Assembly (NCBI RefSeq): GCF_022440845.1
Contig: NZ_JAKNTO010000001.1
Coordinates: forward strand, 1,426,001 to 1,490,000
DNA from: Ruminococcus sp. OA3
Lineage (GTDB): Bacteria; Bacillota; Clostridia; Lachnospirales; Lachnospiraceae
Direction: 5' to 3'
Length of the DNA stretch: 64,000 nt
The notes beneath the pieces were generated by a model that searched no databases, was not told the DNA's origin, and worked only from the letters and a program-made list of their open reading frames with translations. Positions 34,464-43,700 of the stretch are shown one piece after another. Position 1 is the stretch's first letter; the number at the start of each line of letters is the position of its first letter. The position numbers and the translations under genes are program-made.

Positions 34464-34754
34464 CGATATTGTAAAGGTAAGACAAAAAGAATTATTAATT
34501 AGCTCTGTGTTTACTATTTCTGTTACGCTGCTGCGAATATTGTTCATTTGACCTACCCATATCATTTGGTTTTCCACCTTAAGTGTTTCGGTAACACTCT
34601 CTCGTTCCGCAATCTGCCTTACCAGCCGAGAAAGCATCTCGCTTGCTTGTTCATCGATTTCAGCGAGGTAGCTGTTCAACTTACAACTTGTGAGCAATTC
34701 CGTGTAAAACAATCTACGGTAATTCTAGATATACCGTAAGTGTCGTTGCGGCAC
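34443..34754 (-). pseudogene. TnpV-like transposon protein, nonsense-mutated fragment
   Basis: Minus-strand codons read PQRHLRYI, then a TAG stop (34727-34725), then NYRRLFYTELLTSCKLN. KVENQMIWVGQMNNIRS and TEIVNTELI follow. This is the typical conserved body of TnpV, a small protein encoded by Tn4451-type elements whose function is unknown. The in-frame stop and the missing N-terminus mark it as a pseudogene. It shows that transposon debris also bounds the exporter operon on this side. Confidence 0.6.
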
Positions 34755-34835
34755 CGTATCAAAAGCGGGTCCTCTGCTTTGTCTGTGATACATCAATCCT
34801 GTAAATCTGATTTCCGGATAAAAGGAGAAGGCTAT

Positions 34836-34877
34836 ATGATAAATATAGGGAGCAGATTGATCTACAATATAGTGTGA
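34836..34877 (+). other. Possible 13-codon leader ORF before pyruvate carboxylase
   Basis: ATG at 34836 follows AAAGGAGAAGGCTAT, a strong ribosome binding site, and gives MINIGSRLIYNIV before TGA. It ends 50 bp before the pyc start. It may be a leader peptide or the leftover start of a gene lost from the neighbouring island. No codon bias for one amino acid is seen, and no terminator follows, so classical attenuation is not supported. Confidence 0.2.
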
Positions 34878-34926
34878 GATGTTAAAGATTGTGATCAATG
34901 CAATAAAATCAAGTTGGGAGGTAAAA

Positions 34927-37900
34927 ATGAAAGAAATTAAAAAGTTTAAGCGTGTACTGGTTGCCAACCGGGGGGAGATTGCTATCCGCATTTTCAGGGC
35001 CTGCCATGAACTTGGAATCCGGACTGTGGCTGTCTATTCGGAGGAGGATAAGAATACGCTGTTTCGCAGTAAAGCGGATGAAGCCTATCGGGTTGGCAAG
35101 GGAAAGACTCCGGTAGGAGCTTATCTGGGGATTGATGAAATCATTGCCCTGGCCAGAGCGAAAGGTGTGGATGCGATCCACCCGGGGTACGGTTTTCTGG
35201 CGGAAAATGCTGATTTTGCCAGAGCCTGTGCTGATGCGGGAATTGAGTTTATCGGTCCGACAGCGGAGATGATGGAGCAGATGGGCGACAAGGTGAAATC
35301 CAAGCTGGTGGCTCACTCTGTGGGTGTACCGACGATTCCCGGCGTTGAAAAGGTAATTGAGACGGAGGAAGAGGCGCTCGCGGCCGCCAGAACCTGCGGA
35401 TTTCCGGTGATGCTCAAAGCGGCTGCCGGAGGGGGCGGAAGGGGCATGAGAATCGTAAATTCAGAGGATGAACTTCTGCCGCAGTTTCGCAGTGCCCGCA
35501 GCGAGGCGGAAAAAGCATTCGGCATTGATGATATTTTTATAGAAAAATATCTGGAAAACCCCAAACACATTGAGGTACAGATTCTGGGGGATAAAGCCGG
35601 GAATATTGTACATCTGTACGAGAGAGACTGTTCGATCCAGAGACGGCATCAAAAAGTGATTGAGTTTACTCCTGCCCTCTGTCTGACAGAAGCCCAGCGG
35701 GAAGCAATATGTGATGACACGCTGAAGATCGCAAGAGCAGTATCATACCAGAGTGCCGGAACGGTAGAATTTCTGTTGGATCAGAAAGGAAATCATTACT
35801 TCATTGAAATGAATCCCAGAATCCAGGTAGAACATACGGTTTCGGAAATGGTAACAGGCATCGACATTGTTCAGGCACAGCTGTTTGTCGCTCAGGGCTA
35901 TACACTGGACTCTGATAAGATAGGAATATCAGGACAGGAAAGTGTCAGCTGCCTGGGCTATTCGATTCAGTGCCGGATTACCACGGAGAATCCGGCCAAT
36001 GATTTTATGCCCGATACAGGAGTGATCGAGACTTACCGGAGTCCTGGAGGAATCGGAATCCGCATTGATGGAGGAAACAGCTTTCAGGGGGCCCAGATCA
36101 CTCCTTTCTATGACAGCCTGCTGCTTAAAGTCATTGCCTATGGCAGAAAGTTTGAGGATGTCCGGCGAAAAGCCATGCGTGCACTTCAGGAAACACAGAT
36201 TAAAGGTGTGGAGACAAATATTCCGTTTCTGCTGAATGTACTGAATCATCCGACATTTGCTGCGGGAACCTGTGACACAGGTTTTATCGCCAAGAATCCG
36301 GATCTGCTGGATATTCAGAAGACCCAGGACCGGGAGCAGAAAGTACTTGCATTTCTGGGAAATAAGTACGTCAATGAAAGCAAGGGAAAGAAGCCATATT
36401 TTAATGTGCCGGTATTTCCAAGATTCCAGGAAAAAGAACTGGCGGGGCTTCAGGGTACCAGACAGCTTTTTGAACAGATGGGGGCCGGAAAGTTCCGGGA
36501 CTGGATCCTGGACCAGAAGCAGCTTCTGATCACAGATACCACCATGCGCGATGCGCAGCAGTCACTGATGGCTACCCGGGTGCGGACCGTGGATATGGAG
36601 AAAATAGCGCCGGCGGTTTCCGTCTATGGGAAAGACCTCTTCTCACTGGAGATGTGGGGCGGTGCCACCTTCGATACGTCTTACCGTTTTCTCGGAGAAT
36701 CCCCATGGGAGAGGCTGGACACATTGCGTGGGAAGATACCAAATTTGCTTTTCCAGATGCTGATCCGGGGCGCTAACGGTGTGGGATATAAAAACTATCC
36801 GGACAATGTTATCCGAAACTTTGTGCGGCAGTCCGCCGCATCAGGCATTGACCTGTTTCGTATCTTTGATTCGCTCAACTGGATTCCCGGGATGGAGGTG
36901 GCGCTGGATGAAACACTGAATCAGGGAAAACTTGCTGAGGCATGTATTTGCTATACAGGAGATATTCTGGATGAATCCAGAACGAAGTACAACCTGTCTT
37001 ATTATGTAAGGATGGCAAAAGAACTGGAGAGACGCGGTACTCATATCCTGGGGATCAAGGACATGTCAGGCCTGTTAAAACCCATGGCAGCGGCCAAACT
37101 TATTGGCACACTGAAACAGGAGATTGGTATCCCTGTTCATTTACATACGCATGATACTTCCGGAAACGGAGTGGCCACAGTTCTGATGGCTGCCGAGGCG
37201 GGTGTGGATATCGCAGACGCTGCTGTCAATTCCATGAGCGGTCTGACATCCCAGCCAGCCCTGAACTCGGTGGCAGCAGCCCTGGAAAACAGTCAGAGAA
37301 GTACAGGCCTTAACATTGACGGACTGCAGAAAATTTCGGATTACTGGCAGGATGTAAGACCAGTGTATGCCGGATTTGAATCAGAACTGGTTACTTCTAC
37401 CGCGGAAATCTATAAGTACGAGATTCCCGGCGGGCAATATTCCAATCTGAAACCTCAGGTGGAGAGTTTTGGGCTGGGTCACCGTTTTGAAGAAGTAAAG
37501 GAAATGTATCAGCAGGTCAATGAGATGCTGGGAGATATCGTAAAGGTAACACCTACTTCCAAAGCGGTTGGAGATCTGGCAATCTTTATGGTGCAGAACG
37601 ATCTTACACCGGAAAATATATGTGAAAAAGGGGCAGGTATGGATTTCCCTGATTCCACGACATCATATTTTGAAGGCATGATGGGACAGCCTGAGGGAGG
37701 CTTTCCGAAAGAGCTCCAGAAGGTAGTACTGAAAGGAAAAACGCCGATTACGGTTCGGCCGGGAGAGCTGCTGCCGCCCGAGGATCTGGATGGTATCCGC
37801 GGGTATCTGAAGTCGGAACTGGGACTTTATGGCACGGACAGGGAAGTGATCAGCTATGCGCTCTATCCGAAAGTATTTGAGGATTATGTAAAGGGCCAGC

Positions 37901-38370
37901 GCCAGGAAGGCAATTTCCGGTATATGGGTTCAGATATCTTTTTTCATGGACTGGAGGAAGGGGAGACCTGTGAAGTAAAACTGAGTGAGGGAAGTTTCCT
38001 CATGGTAAAGCTTTGCGAGGTAAGACCTGCGGATGCCGAAGGTTACCGGGATGCTGTGTTCGAAGTGAATGGAAATCGCCGCAGTATCCGGATCAAGGAT
38101 CTGGATGTGGCGGAAAATGCCCATAATGCGCTGCTGTATGCAGACCCGGAAAATCCCAGAGAGGTCGGAGCACACATCCCGGGGAACATCGTAAAAGTGT
38201 TTGTGAAAGAAGGAGAAAGTGTGACCGAAGGCCAGCCCGTGGCGCTGATTGAGGCCATGAAGATGGAAAGCAATATCCTGGCTTCAGCTTCCGGGCAGGC
38301 AGAGCGAATCTATGTATCGGAAGGGGAACAGGTAAAAGCAGGACAGATGCTGATAAGGCTTGGGGAGTGA
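34927..38370 (+). CDS. pyc: Pyruvate carboxylase
   Basis: A 1,147-residue, single-chain biotin enzyme of full length. The biotin carboxylase domain (~1-460) has VLVANRGEIAIRIFRACHEL and the ATP-grasp glycine loop KAAAGGGGRGMR. The carboxyltransferase domain (~530-800) has ITDTTMRDAQQSLMATRVR with metal ligands in HLHTHDTSGNG. A PYC/OADA domain follows, and the biotinyl domain ends the protein with EAMKMES, the biotinylated Lys being Lys1112. It converts pyruvate, bicarbonate and ATP to oxaloacetate for anaplerosis. GGGAGGT lies upstream of ATG 34927; the longer frame has no ribosome binding site. It shares the pyruvate node with the oxidoreductase encoded at 40730. Confidence 0.97.
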   Translation: MKEIKKFKRVLVANRGEIAIRIFRACHELGIRTVAVYSEEDKNTLFRSKADEAYRVGKGKTPVGAYLGIDEIIALARAKGVDAIHPGYGFLAENADFARACADAGIEFIGPTAEMMEQMGDKVKSKLVAHSVGVPTIPGVEKVIETEEEALAAARTCGFPVMLKAAAGGGGRGMRIVNSEDELLPQFRSARSEAEKAFGIDDIFIEKYLENPKHIEVQILGDKAGNIVHLYERDCSIQRRHQKVIEFTPALCLTEAQREAICDDTLKIARAVSYQSAGTVEFLLDQKGNHYFIEMNPRIQVEHTVSEMVTGIDIVQAQLFVAQGYTLDSDKIGISGQESVSCLGYSIQCRITTENPANDFMPDTGVIETYRSPGGIGIRIDGGNSFQGAQITPFYDSLLLKVIAYGRKFEDVRRKAMRALQETQIKGVETNIPFLLNVLNHPTFAAGTCDTGFIAKNPDLLDIQKTQDREQKVLAFLGNKYVNESKGKKPYFNVPVFPRFQEKELAGLQGTRQLFEQMGAGKFRDWILDQKQLLITDTTMRDAQQSLMATRVRTVDMEKIAPAVSVYGKDLFSLEMWGGATFDTSYRFLGESPWERLDTLRGKIPNLLFQMLIRGANGVGYKNYPDNVIRNFVRQSAASGIDLFRIFDSLNWIPGMEVALDETLNQGKLAEACICYTGDILDESRTKYNLSYYVRMAKELERRGTHILGIKDMSGLLKPMAAAKLIGTLKQEIGIPVHLHTHDTSGNGVATVLMAAEAGVDIADAAVNSMSGLTSQPALNSVAAALENSQRSTGLNIDGLQKISDYWQDVRPVYAGFESELVTSTAEIYKYEIPGGQYSNLKPQVESFGLGHRFEEVKEMYQQVNEMLGDIVKVTPTSKAVGDLAIFMVQNDLTPENICEKGAGMDFPDSTTSYFEGMMGQPEGGFPKELQKVVLKGKTPITVRPGELLPPEDLDGIRGYLKSELGLYGTDREVISYALYPKVFEDYVKGQRQEGNFRYMGSDIFFHGLEEGETCEVKLSEGSFLMVKLCEVRPADAEGYRDAVFEVNGNRRSIRIKDLDVAENAHNALLYADPENPREVGAHIPGNIVKVFVKEGESVTEGQPVALIEAMKMESNILASASGQAERIYVSEGEQVKAGQMLIRLGE

Positions 38371-38392
38371 AAAACGAACCGAATATAATACA

Positions 38393-38426
38393 GGACCCGG
38401 CAGATTTGTATTATCTGCCGGGCCCT
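38393..38426. terminator. Terminator between pyc and convergent TetR gene
   Basis: GGACCCGGCAGAT (38393-38405) pairs with ATCTGCCGGGCCC (38413-38425), one mismatch, around a 7-base loop. The T-rich tail is modest on both strands. It sits between convergent genes and probably serves both. Confidence 0.65.
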
Positions 38427-38437
38427 GCCCTGTTTGT

Positions 38438-39031
38438 TCAGACTTTTGATATCCCTTTCATGGTCAGACGCACTGCATTGTCTACGATATCTACCAGGCT
38501 CCTGCCGGTTTCATCAAAACACCACAATGTCTCAGCCCCAAGCAGGGCGACGATTAATTCCTCTACATAGTGATCACTGGGTATGTCATCGCGCAGCTGA
38601 TTTTCCAGCTTGCCTTTCTCGACTATTTTTTTCAGTACCCGAAGCAGAGTCCGGTCTCTGCTGATAAAATTATATTCAGGGAAAGAAAAAAAATTGGAGA
38701 TCATTGCCTTTATGATTCCCTTTCCGTGGTCCTCGTGTTTCGTGTAGGCTATACGGATAAAATCCATCAGCATATCCGAAAAACATTCATCTTCCACCTG
38801 TTGATATATTCGTTCATACTGTTCATCTGCCATTTGGATATTATAAAAAATAATATCTGCTTTCGAATCAAAATATGTATAAAAACTTCCCTTTGCTACG
38901 TTTGCCTCGGTGGTAATATCTTCGATATTGACGTTGTTGTACCCTTTTTCATTGATGACCTTTAGTGCGGATTCATAGATCTTTTCCCGGGTTTTCAAAG
39001 CCATCTGTTTTCTCTTGGTCATATTGCTCAT
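38438..39031 (-). CDS. TetR/AcrR family regulator (tandem paralogue 1)
   Basis: A 197-residue protein (a 206-residue form starts at ATG 39058). The helix-turn-helix is NIEDITTEANVAKGSFYTYF, followed by the dimerisation domain with GKGIIKAMISNFFSFPEYNF. I prefer ATG 39031, with AAGGA four bases upstream; the earlier ATG has no ribosome binding site. It is clearly paralogous to the next gene upstream (39158-39766), sharing FFSFPEY and WCFDETGRSL/WCFDTGGQSL segments. The regulated genes are unknown; candidates are pyc, nifJ or the Liv-GRE locus nearby. Confidence 0.8.
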   Translation of the reverse strand: MSNMTKRKQMALKTREKIYESALKVINEKGYNNVNIEDITTEANVAKGSFYTYFDSKADIIFYNIQMADEQYERIYQQVEDECFSDMLMDFIRIAYTKHEDHGKGIIKAMISNFFSFPEYNFISRDRTLLRVLKKIVEKGKLENQLRDDIPSDHYVEELIVALLGAETLWCFDETGRSLVDIVDNAVRLTMKGISKV

Positions 39032-39157
39032 TTCATCCTTCTCAATTTCTATCTCCATTTTTTGATGAACTATACAGATAAGTTCTCAAAGAGTATACAT
39101 GATTTCTTTTCTTCATGCAACAGTCAATTGGCTCGAAGATATATTCGGATTCCGGCA

Positions 39158-39766
39158 TTATTTTACCATCATACCGAGAGCCATGGTGCGGATCGTCTCG
39201 ACCATCATGTCGGCCAGACTCTGTCCGCCTGTGTCAAAACACCAGATGACTTCCACGCCCGCCATGGCGGAGAGCAGCTGGGATACACATTCGATGGCAG
39301 TCCGGCTATTGCTGACTTCTCCTCTGGCAATGCCCTTTTCTACTATGCGCAGCAGGCATCGGAACAGCGAGCGGTTCTGCCGGTAAAAATCATACTCCGG
39401 GAAAGAAAAATAGTTGGAGATAATCGCTTTGATGATACCCTTGCCGCGCTTTTCATACTCCGCATAGGAGAGGCGGATGAAATGTATGATTGTAGGCAGG
39501 AATGTTTCCTGCACTGTCTGCTGATAAGCCCATTCATAGATCGCATCTGAACGCTGGATGGTATCCAGTACGATGGTCTCCTTTGACTTGAAATACGTAT
39601 AAAAACTGCCGCTGGCCACGCCGGCCCGGGAGGTAATATCCTCGATGGTAGTATTGCTGAAGCCCTTTTCATTGATAACCTCCATGGCAGCCTGGAAAAT
39701 CCTGTCTTTGGTTGCCAGTGCCTGCTGCTGGCGTCTGGTTAATCTGATTGGATTTTTATTTTGCAT
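39158..39766 (-). CDS. TetR/AcrR family regulator (tandem paralogue 2)
   Basis: A 202-residue protein. The recognition segment is TIEDITSRAGVASGSFYTYF (residues ~40-59), followed by an effector domain containing GKGIIKAIISNYFSFPEYDF. GAGG precedes the ATG. It lies 29 bp downstream of the GntR-family gene and ~130 bp upstream of its paralogue, all on the minus strand, so three regulators form a tandem set. The two TetR proteins probably arose by local duplication and may bind related operators. Confidence 0.82.
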   Translation of the reverse strand: MQNKNPIRLTRRQQQALATKDRIFQAAMEVINEKGFSNTTIEDITSRAGVASGSFYTYFKSKETIVLDTIQRSDAIYEWAYQQTVQETFLPTIIHFIRLSYAEYEKRGKGIIKAIISNYFSFPEYDFYRQNRSLFRCLLRIVEKGIARGEVSNSRTAIECVSQLLSAMAGVEVIWCFDTGGQSLADMMVETIRTMALGMMVK

Positions 39767-39795
39767 ATATGACCCTCGATCCTAAGAATTTCTGA

Positions 39796-40446
39796 TTATT
39801 CATCTGTTCCGTAGCACTTTAAAAGGTATGGGTCGATCTGATAAAAGTCTTGAATGTGCATACAAACCAGCTTTCGCAGTTTGGATAGTTCACTGTTGCA
39901 GATGGCTTCGATGATAGGCAGATGATGATGAATCTGCTGCAAACTGTCTTCGATACTGGTATATTTGGAGATTTGAATCAGATGAATCTGTTGATAAATA
40001 GCCTTCTGATGTTGATATAGACTGGTATTTCCGGAAATTTCGGCAATCTTCAGATGAAAATCCCCGTCTGCGCGGATCCGTTCGTAGATATTTCCCTGTT
40101 CAGCAGCTTCTTCACATGCTGCAGCCAAATTCTTCAGTTCTTCAAAATTTGCTGCGCTGCCATAATAGGATGCCAGTTCAGCAGAAAGGATGTCCTGTAC
40201 AAGGCGTATGGAACCGATGTCCCGAATCTCCTTATCCGTAAACTCCGCGACGATGGCGCTGCGATTGGATTTGATGGTAACCAGCTCTTCCGATGCCAGA
40301 CGTCTGATCGCGTCGTGTACAGGTGTACGGCTGATGTTCAGCTGTGAAGAGATCTGCAGTTCGGATATTTTTTCGCCCGGCAGTAACTCCATATGAAAGA
40401 TTTGTTCTTTGAGTGTTTCATAAGCAATGCTACTTTGAGAACGCAT
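39796..40446 (-). CDS. GntR family regulator (FCD/FadR subfamily)
   Basis: A 216-residue protein. The N-terminal winged helix (residues ~5-72) has LPGEKISELQISSQLNISR, followed by the GntR-typical TPVHDAIRRLASEELV. The all-helical C-terminal FCD ligand domain (~80-210) has the metal-binding pattern with FHLKIAEISGN and an HH pair (IHHHLPI). FCD regulators bind small carboxylic acids and usually repress their target. AGGAG lies eight bases before the ATG. Its promoter -35 overlaps a TTGCA-TAT-TGCAA palindrome, and similar palindromes lie at the divergent nifJ start, so control of nifJ and autoregulation are likely (inference). Confidence 0.85.
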   Translation of the reverse strand: MRSQSSIAYETLKEQIFHMELLPGEKISELQISSQLNISRTPVHDAIRRLASEELVTIKSNRSAIVAEFTDKEIRDIGSIRLVQDILSAELASYYGSAANFEELKNLAAACEEAAEQGNIYERIRADGDFHLKIAEISGNTSLYQHQKAIYQQIHLIQISKYTSIEDSLQQIHHHLPIIEAICNSELSKLRKLVCMHIQDFYQIDPYLLKCYGTDE

Positions 40447-40511
40447 GGATCATGCTCCTTTTTATGTTCTTTAAATATGGAAAAACCTGCTATTTTTCTC
40501 CAATTATAGTT

Positions 40512-40540
40512 ATTATACCCTAAGAAATTGCATATTGCAA
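40512..40540 (-). promoter_or_regulatory. GntR-gene promoter overlapping a palindromic site
   Basis: On the minus strand TTGCAA (40540-40535) and TATAAT (40517-40512) are 17 bp apart. The -35 is part of TTGCATATTGCAA (40528-40540), a 5-3-5 palindrome, consistent with autorepression. Confidence 0.5.
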
Positions 40541-40598
40541 ATGATTTTTTAGAACAATTTACACAAAAAAAACGAGGAAAATTCTTCTGTATTGTTCA

Positions 40599-40627
40599 TT
40601 GACTTTTTGCATGGAAAATTCTATATT
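40599..40627 (+). promoter_or_regulatory. Promoter of pyruvate:ferredoxin oxidoreductase gene
   Basis: TTGACT (40599-40604) and TATATT (40622-40627) are separated by 17 bp. Initiation is predicted near 40634, directly before the palindromes at 40641-40678. Confidence 0.6.
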
Positions 40628-40640
40628 GAATGTAACTATA

Positions 40641-40678
40641 ATAATTGCATGCAATTATATAAATAGCATGCAATTATT
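40641..40678. promoter_or_regulatory. Candidate GntR operators at the nifJ transcription start
   Basis: ATAATTGCATGCAATTAT (40641-40658) is a perfect 18-bp palindrome. A second imperfect copy, AATAGCATGCAATTATT, follows at 40662-40678. A repressor bound here, just after the start site, would block transcription. The binding protein is inferred to be the divergently encoded GntR regulator. Confidence 0.5.
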
Positions 40679-40729
40679 GTGCGGAGCATGTAATGTAAAA
40701 CGACAAAAGAATTAAGGAGGTAATTAAAA

Positions 40730-43700
40730 ATGTCCAGTAAAAAGGCAATCATGGATGGAAACGAAGCAGCTGCATATATCTCATATGCGTTTACGGAGGT
40801 TGCCGGGATTTTCCCGATCACCCCTTCATCTCCCATGGCAGAACATGTAGATGAGTGGGCGGCAAACGGCAAAAAGAATTTATTTGGTCAGCCTGTGGAA
40901 GTAGTGGAGATGCAGTCGGAAGGCGGAGCCGCGGGTACTGTTCACGGGGCACTGCAGGCCGGTGCGCTGACCACCACATATACAGCTTCACAGGGATTGC
41001 TTCTGATGATTCCGAATATGTATAAGATTGCAGGTGAGATGCTTCCGGGAGTCTTCCATGTGTCAGCCAGAACCCTTTCCGCGCATGCGCTTTCCATATT
41101 CGGGGATCACTCTGACGTCATGGGGGTCAGAAGTACTGGCTTTGGCATGCTTGCATCCTCTTCACCGCAGGAAGTTATGGATCTGGGTGCGGTGGCACAT
41201 CTGGCAGCGATACACGGCAGAATGCCAATTCTGCACTTCTTTGATGGATTCCGTACATCACACGAGATACAGAAGATCGATGCACTCGACTATGAAGATC
41301 TCAGACCGCTGCTGGATATGGATGCAGTACGCGCATTTCGTGCGAATTCACTGAATCCGGAACATCCGGCAACAAGAGGGACCACGGTGAACCCTGATAT
41401 CTTTTTCCAGTGCCGCGAAGCTTTGAATGTAAAATACGACAAAATCCTCGATTCCGTAGAACTTTACATGGAAGAGATCAATAAGCTGACCGGCCGGGAC
41501 TATCATCTGGTGAATTATTACGGAGCACCGGATGCAGAGCGGGTGATCGTTCTCATGGGCTCTGCGGCGGAGACGGCGAAAGAAACCATCGACTATCTGG
41601 TGGCAAAGGGTGAAAAAGTTGGAATGCTGAACGTGCATCTGTACCGCCCCTTCCCGGCAGAATATTTCCTGAAAGCAGTTCCGGAGACGGCGAAGAAGAT
41701 CGCAGTGCTGGACCGCACCAAAGAACCGGGTGCCATGGGAGAACCATTATATCAGGATATCTGTGCTGCCTGTAAAGGAAAGACTGATGACGTGGAAATC
41801 GTAGGCGGCCGTTATGGTCTGAGCTCCAAGGATACCACACCGGCACAGCTGGTAAGCGTATTTGAGAACCTGAAAGCAGAATATCCAAAGGATAACTTTA
41901 CCATCGGCATCGAGGATGATGTTACCTTTACCTCACTGCCCGTGAGCGAAGAGATCAATACGACACCGGAAGGTGTGACCAATGCGGAGTTCTGGGGCTT
42001 AGGTTCTGACGGTACTGTGGGAGCGAATAAGAACTCCATTAAGATCATAGGAAATGCCACGGACCTGTACTGTCAGGCATATTTTGTATATGACTCCAAG
42101 AAATCCGGAGGATTGACCCAGTCGCATCTGAGATTTGGCAAAAATCCCATCCGTGCTCCTTATCTGATTCAGGCAGCGGATTTTGTACAGTGTTCCAATC
42201 CGTCCTATGTGAACAAATACGATATGGCTGCAAATCTGAAAGACGGTGGTATCTTCCTTTTAAACTGCAGCTGGGATCAGGAAGAACTGGAGAGACACCT
42301 GCCTGCATCTATGAAACGTGCACTTGCGGCGAAGCATGCCAGACTGTATACCATAGATGCCATCCGAATCGCCAGGGAGATCGGTCTTAGGAACCGTACC
42401 AATACCATTCTGCAGGCGTCCTTCTTCAAACTGGCAGAGGTTATTCCTCTGGAGCAGGCGATTCAGGAGATGAAAAATGCCAACTACAAGTCCTACTTTA
42501 AGAAAAAAGGCCAGGAGATTGTTGATATGAACAACAATGCCATTGACTATGGAATCAATGAGCTCAATGAGATTCAGATTCCGGAAAGCTGGGCGATGGC
42601 AGAGGATGTGTCGGCAAAGCGCGATGTGCCGGAATTCATCACGGAAGTTGTTGACGTGATGAACCGCCAGCAGGGTGACGTGTTGAAGGTCAGCCAGATG
42701 ACCAAGTACGGACTTGAGGATGGAACCTGGCCGTCAGGTACGACGAAGTATGAAAAACGCGGTGCGGCAGTGGACGTTCCCGAATGGGATGCCACAAAGT
42801 GTATTCAGTGCAACCAGTGTGCATTGGTCTGCCCTCACGCAGCCATCCGTCCGGTTCTGGTTACTGCGGAAGAAAAGGAAGCGGCTCCTGCTGGATTTGA
42901 AACCGTACAGACGAAAGGAAAAGGTCTTGAGAAATATGAATACCGTATGCAGGTATCCCCTTATGACTGTACCGGATGCGGAAGCTGTGTAAATGTATGT
43001 CCGGCAAAGGAAAAAGCGCTGTCGATGAAACCCATGGAGAGTCAGATAAAAGAGGCGGCCAACTGGAATTATGGTGTGGATGAAGTCGAGATAAAGAGAG
43101 ATGCCATTAACAATAAGAGTATTAAAAATGTACAGTTTGCAAAACCATACTTTGAATTTTCAGGTGCCTGTGCAGGATGTGGTGAGACACCGTATATTAA
43201 GCTGGTAACGCAGCTGTTCGGTGAAAGAATGTATATTACAAATGCGTCCGGATGTTCTTCAGCGTATGGCGGATCCACCCCGGCATCACCGTACTGTACA
43301 GACAAGAGAGGATACGGACCCAGCTGGGCGATGTCACTCTTTGAAGACAATGCAGAGTACGCATATGGATATCTGCTGGGACAGGATACCATCAAGAAAC
43401 AGCTGGCAGACAAAGTAGAGAGGCTGAAAGAAAACGGTATTGCCCAGGAGGCATGTATGGCTTATCTGGAGAAAGGAAAAGATCCTGAGGTGACACGCCA
43501 GGTCAGTGACGCCCTTCTGGCAGCGATCGAAGGTGTGGAGAACGAGGAAGCGGTCTTCATCCGTGATAACAGGGAATTCCTCACCAAGAAGAGTGTATGG
43601 GCCTTTGGCGGCGACGGCTGGGCTTATGATATTGGTTATGGAGGTCTGGACCATGTACTTGCCAGCGGCCGTGATATCAACCTGCTGGTACTGGATACAG

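Larger units (their letters stand above)
29163..34760. mobile_element. Degraded Tn4451-like/mobilisable-element island carrying an ABC exporter operon
   Basis: The interval is bracketed by gene debris of transposon type. On the left are a plasmid mobilisation (MobV/Pre-like) fragment and a frameshifted small mobile-element protein. On the right is a nonsense-mutated TnpV-like gene. Between them sits an intact TetR regulator with an ABC operon. About 1.2 kb at 29163-30391 holds no intact gene. No site-specific recombinase or clean terminal repeats were found, so the exact ends are estimates and the element is probably no longer mobile. The grouping into one island is inference. Confidence 0.45.
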
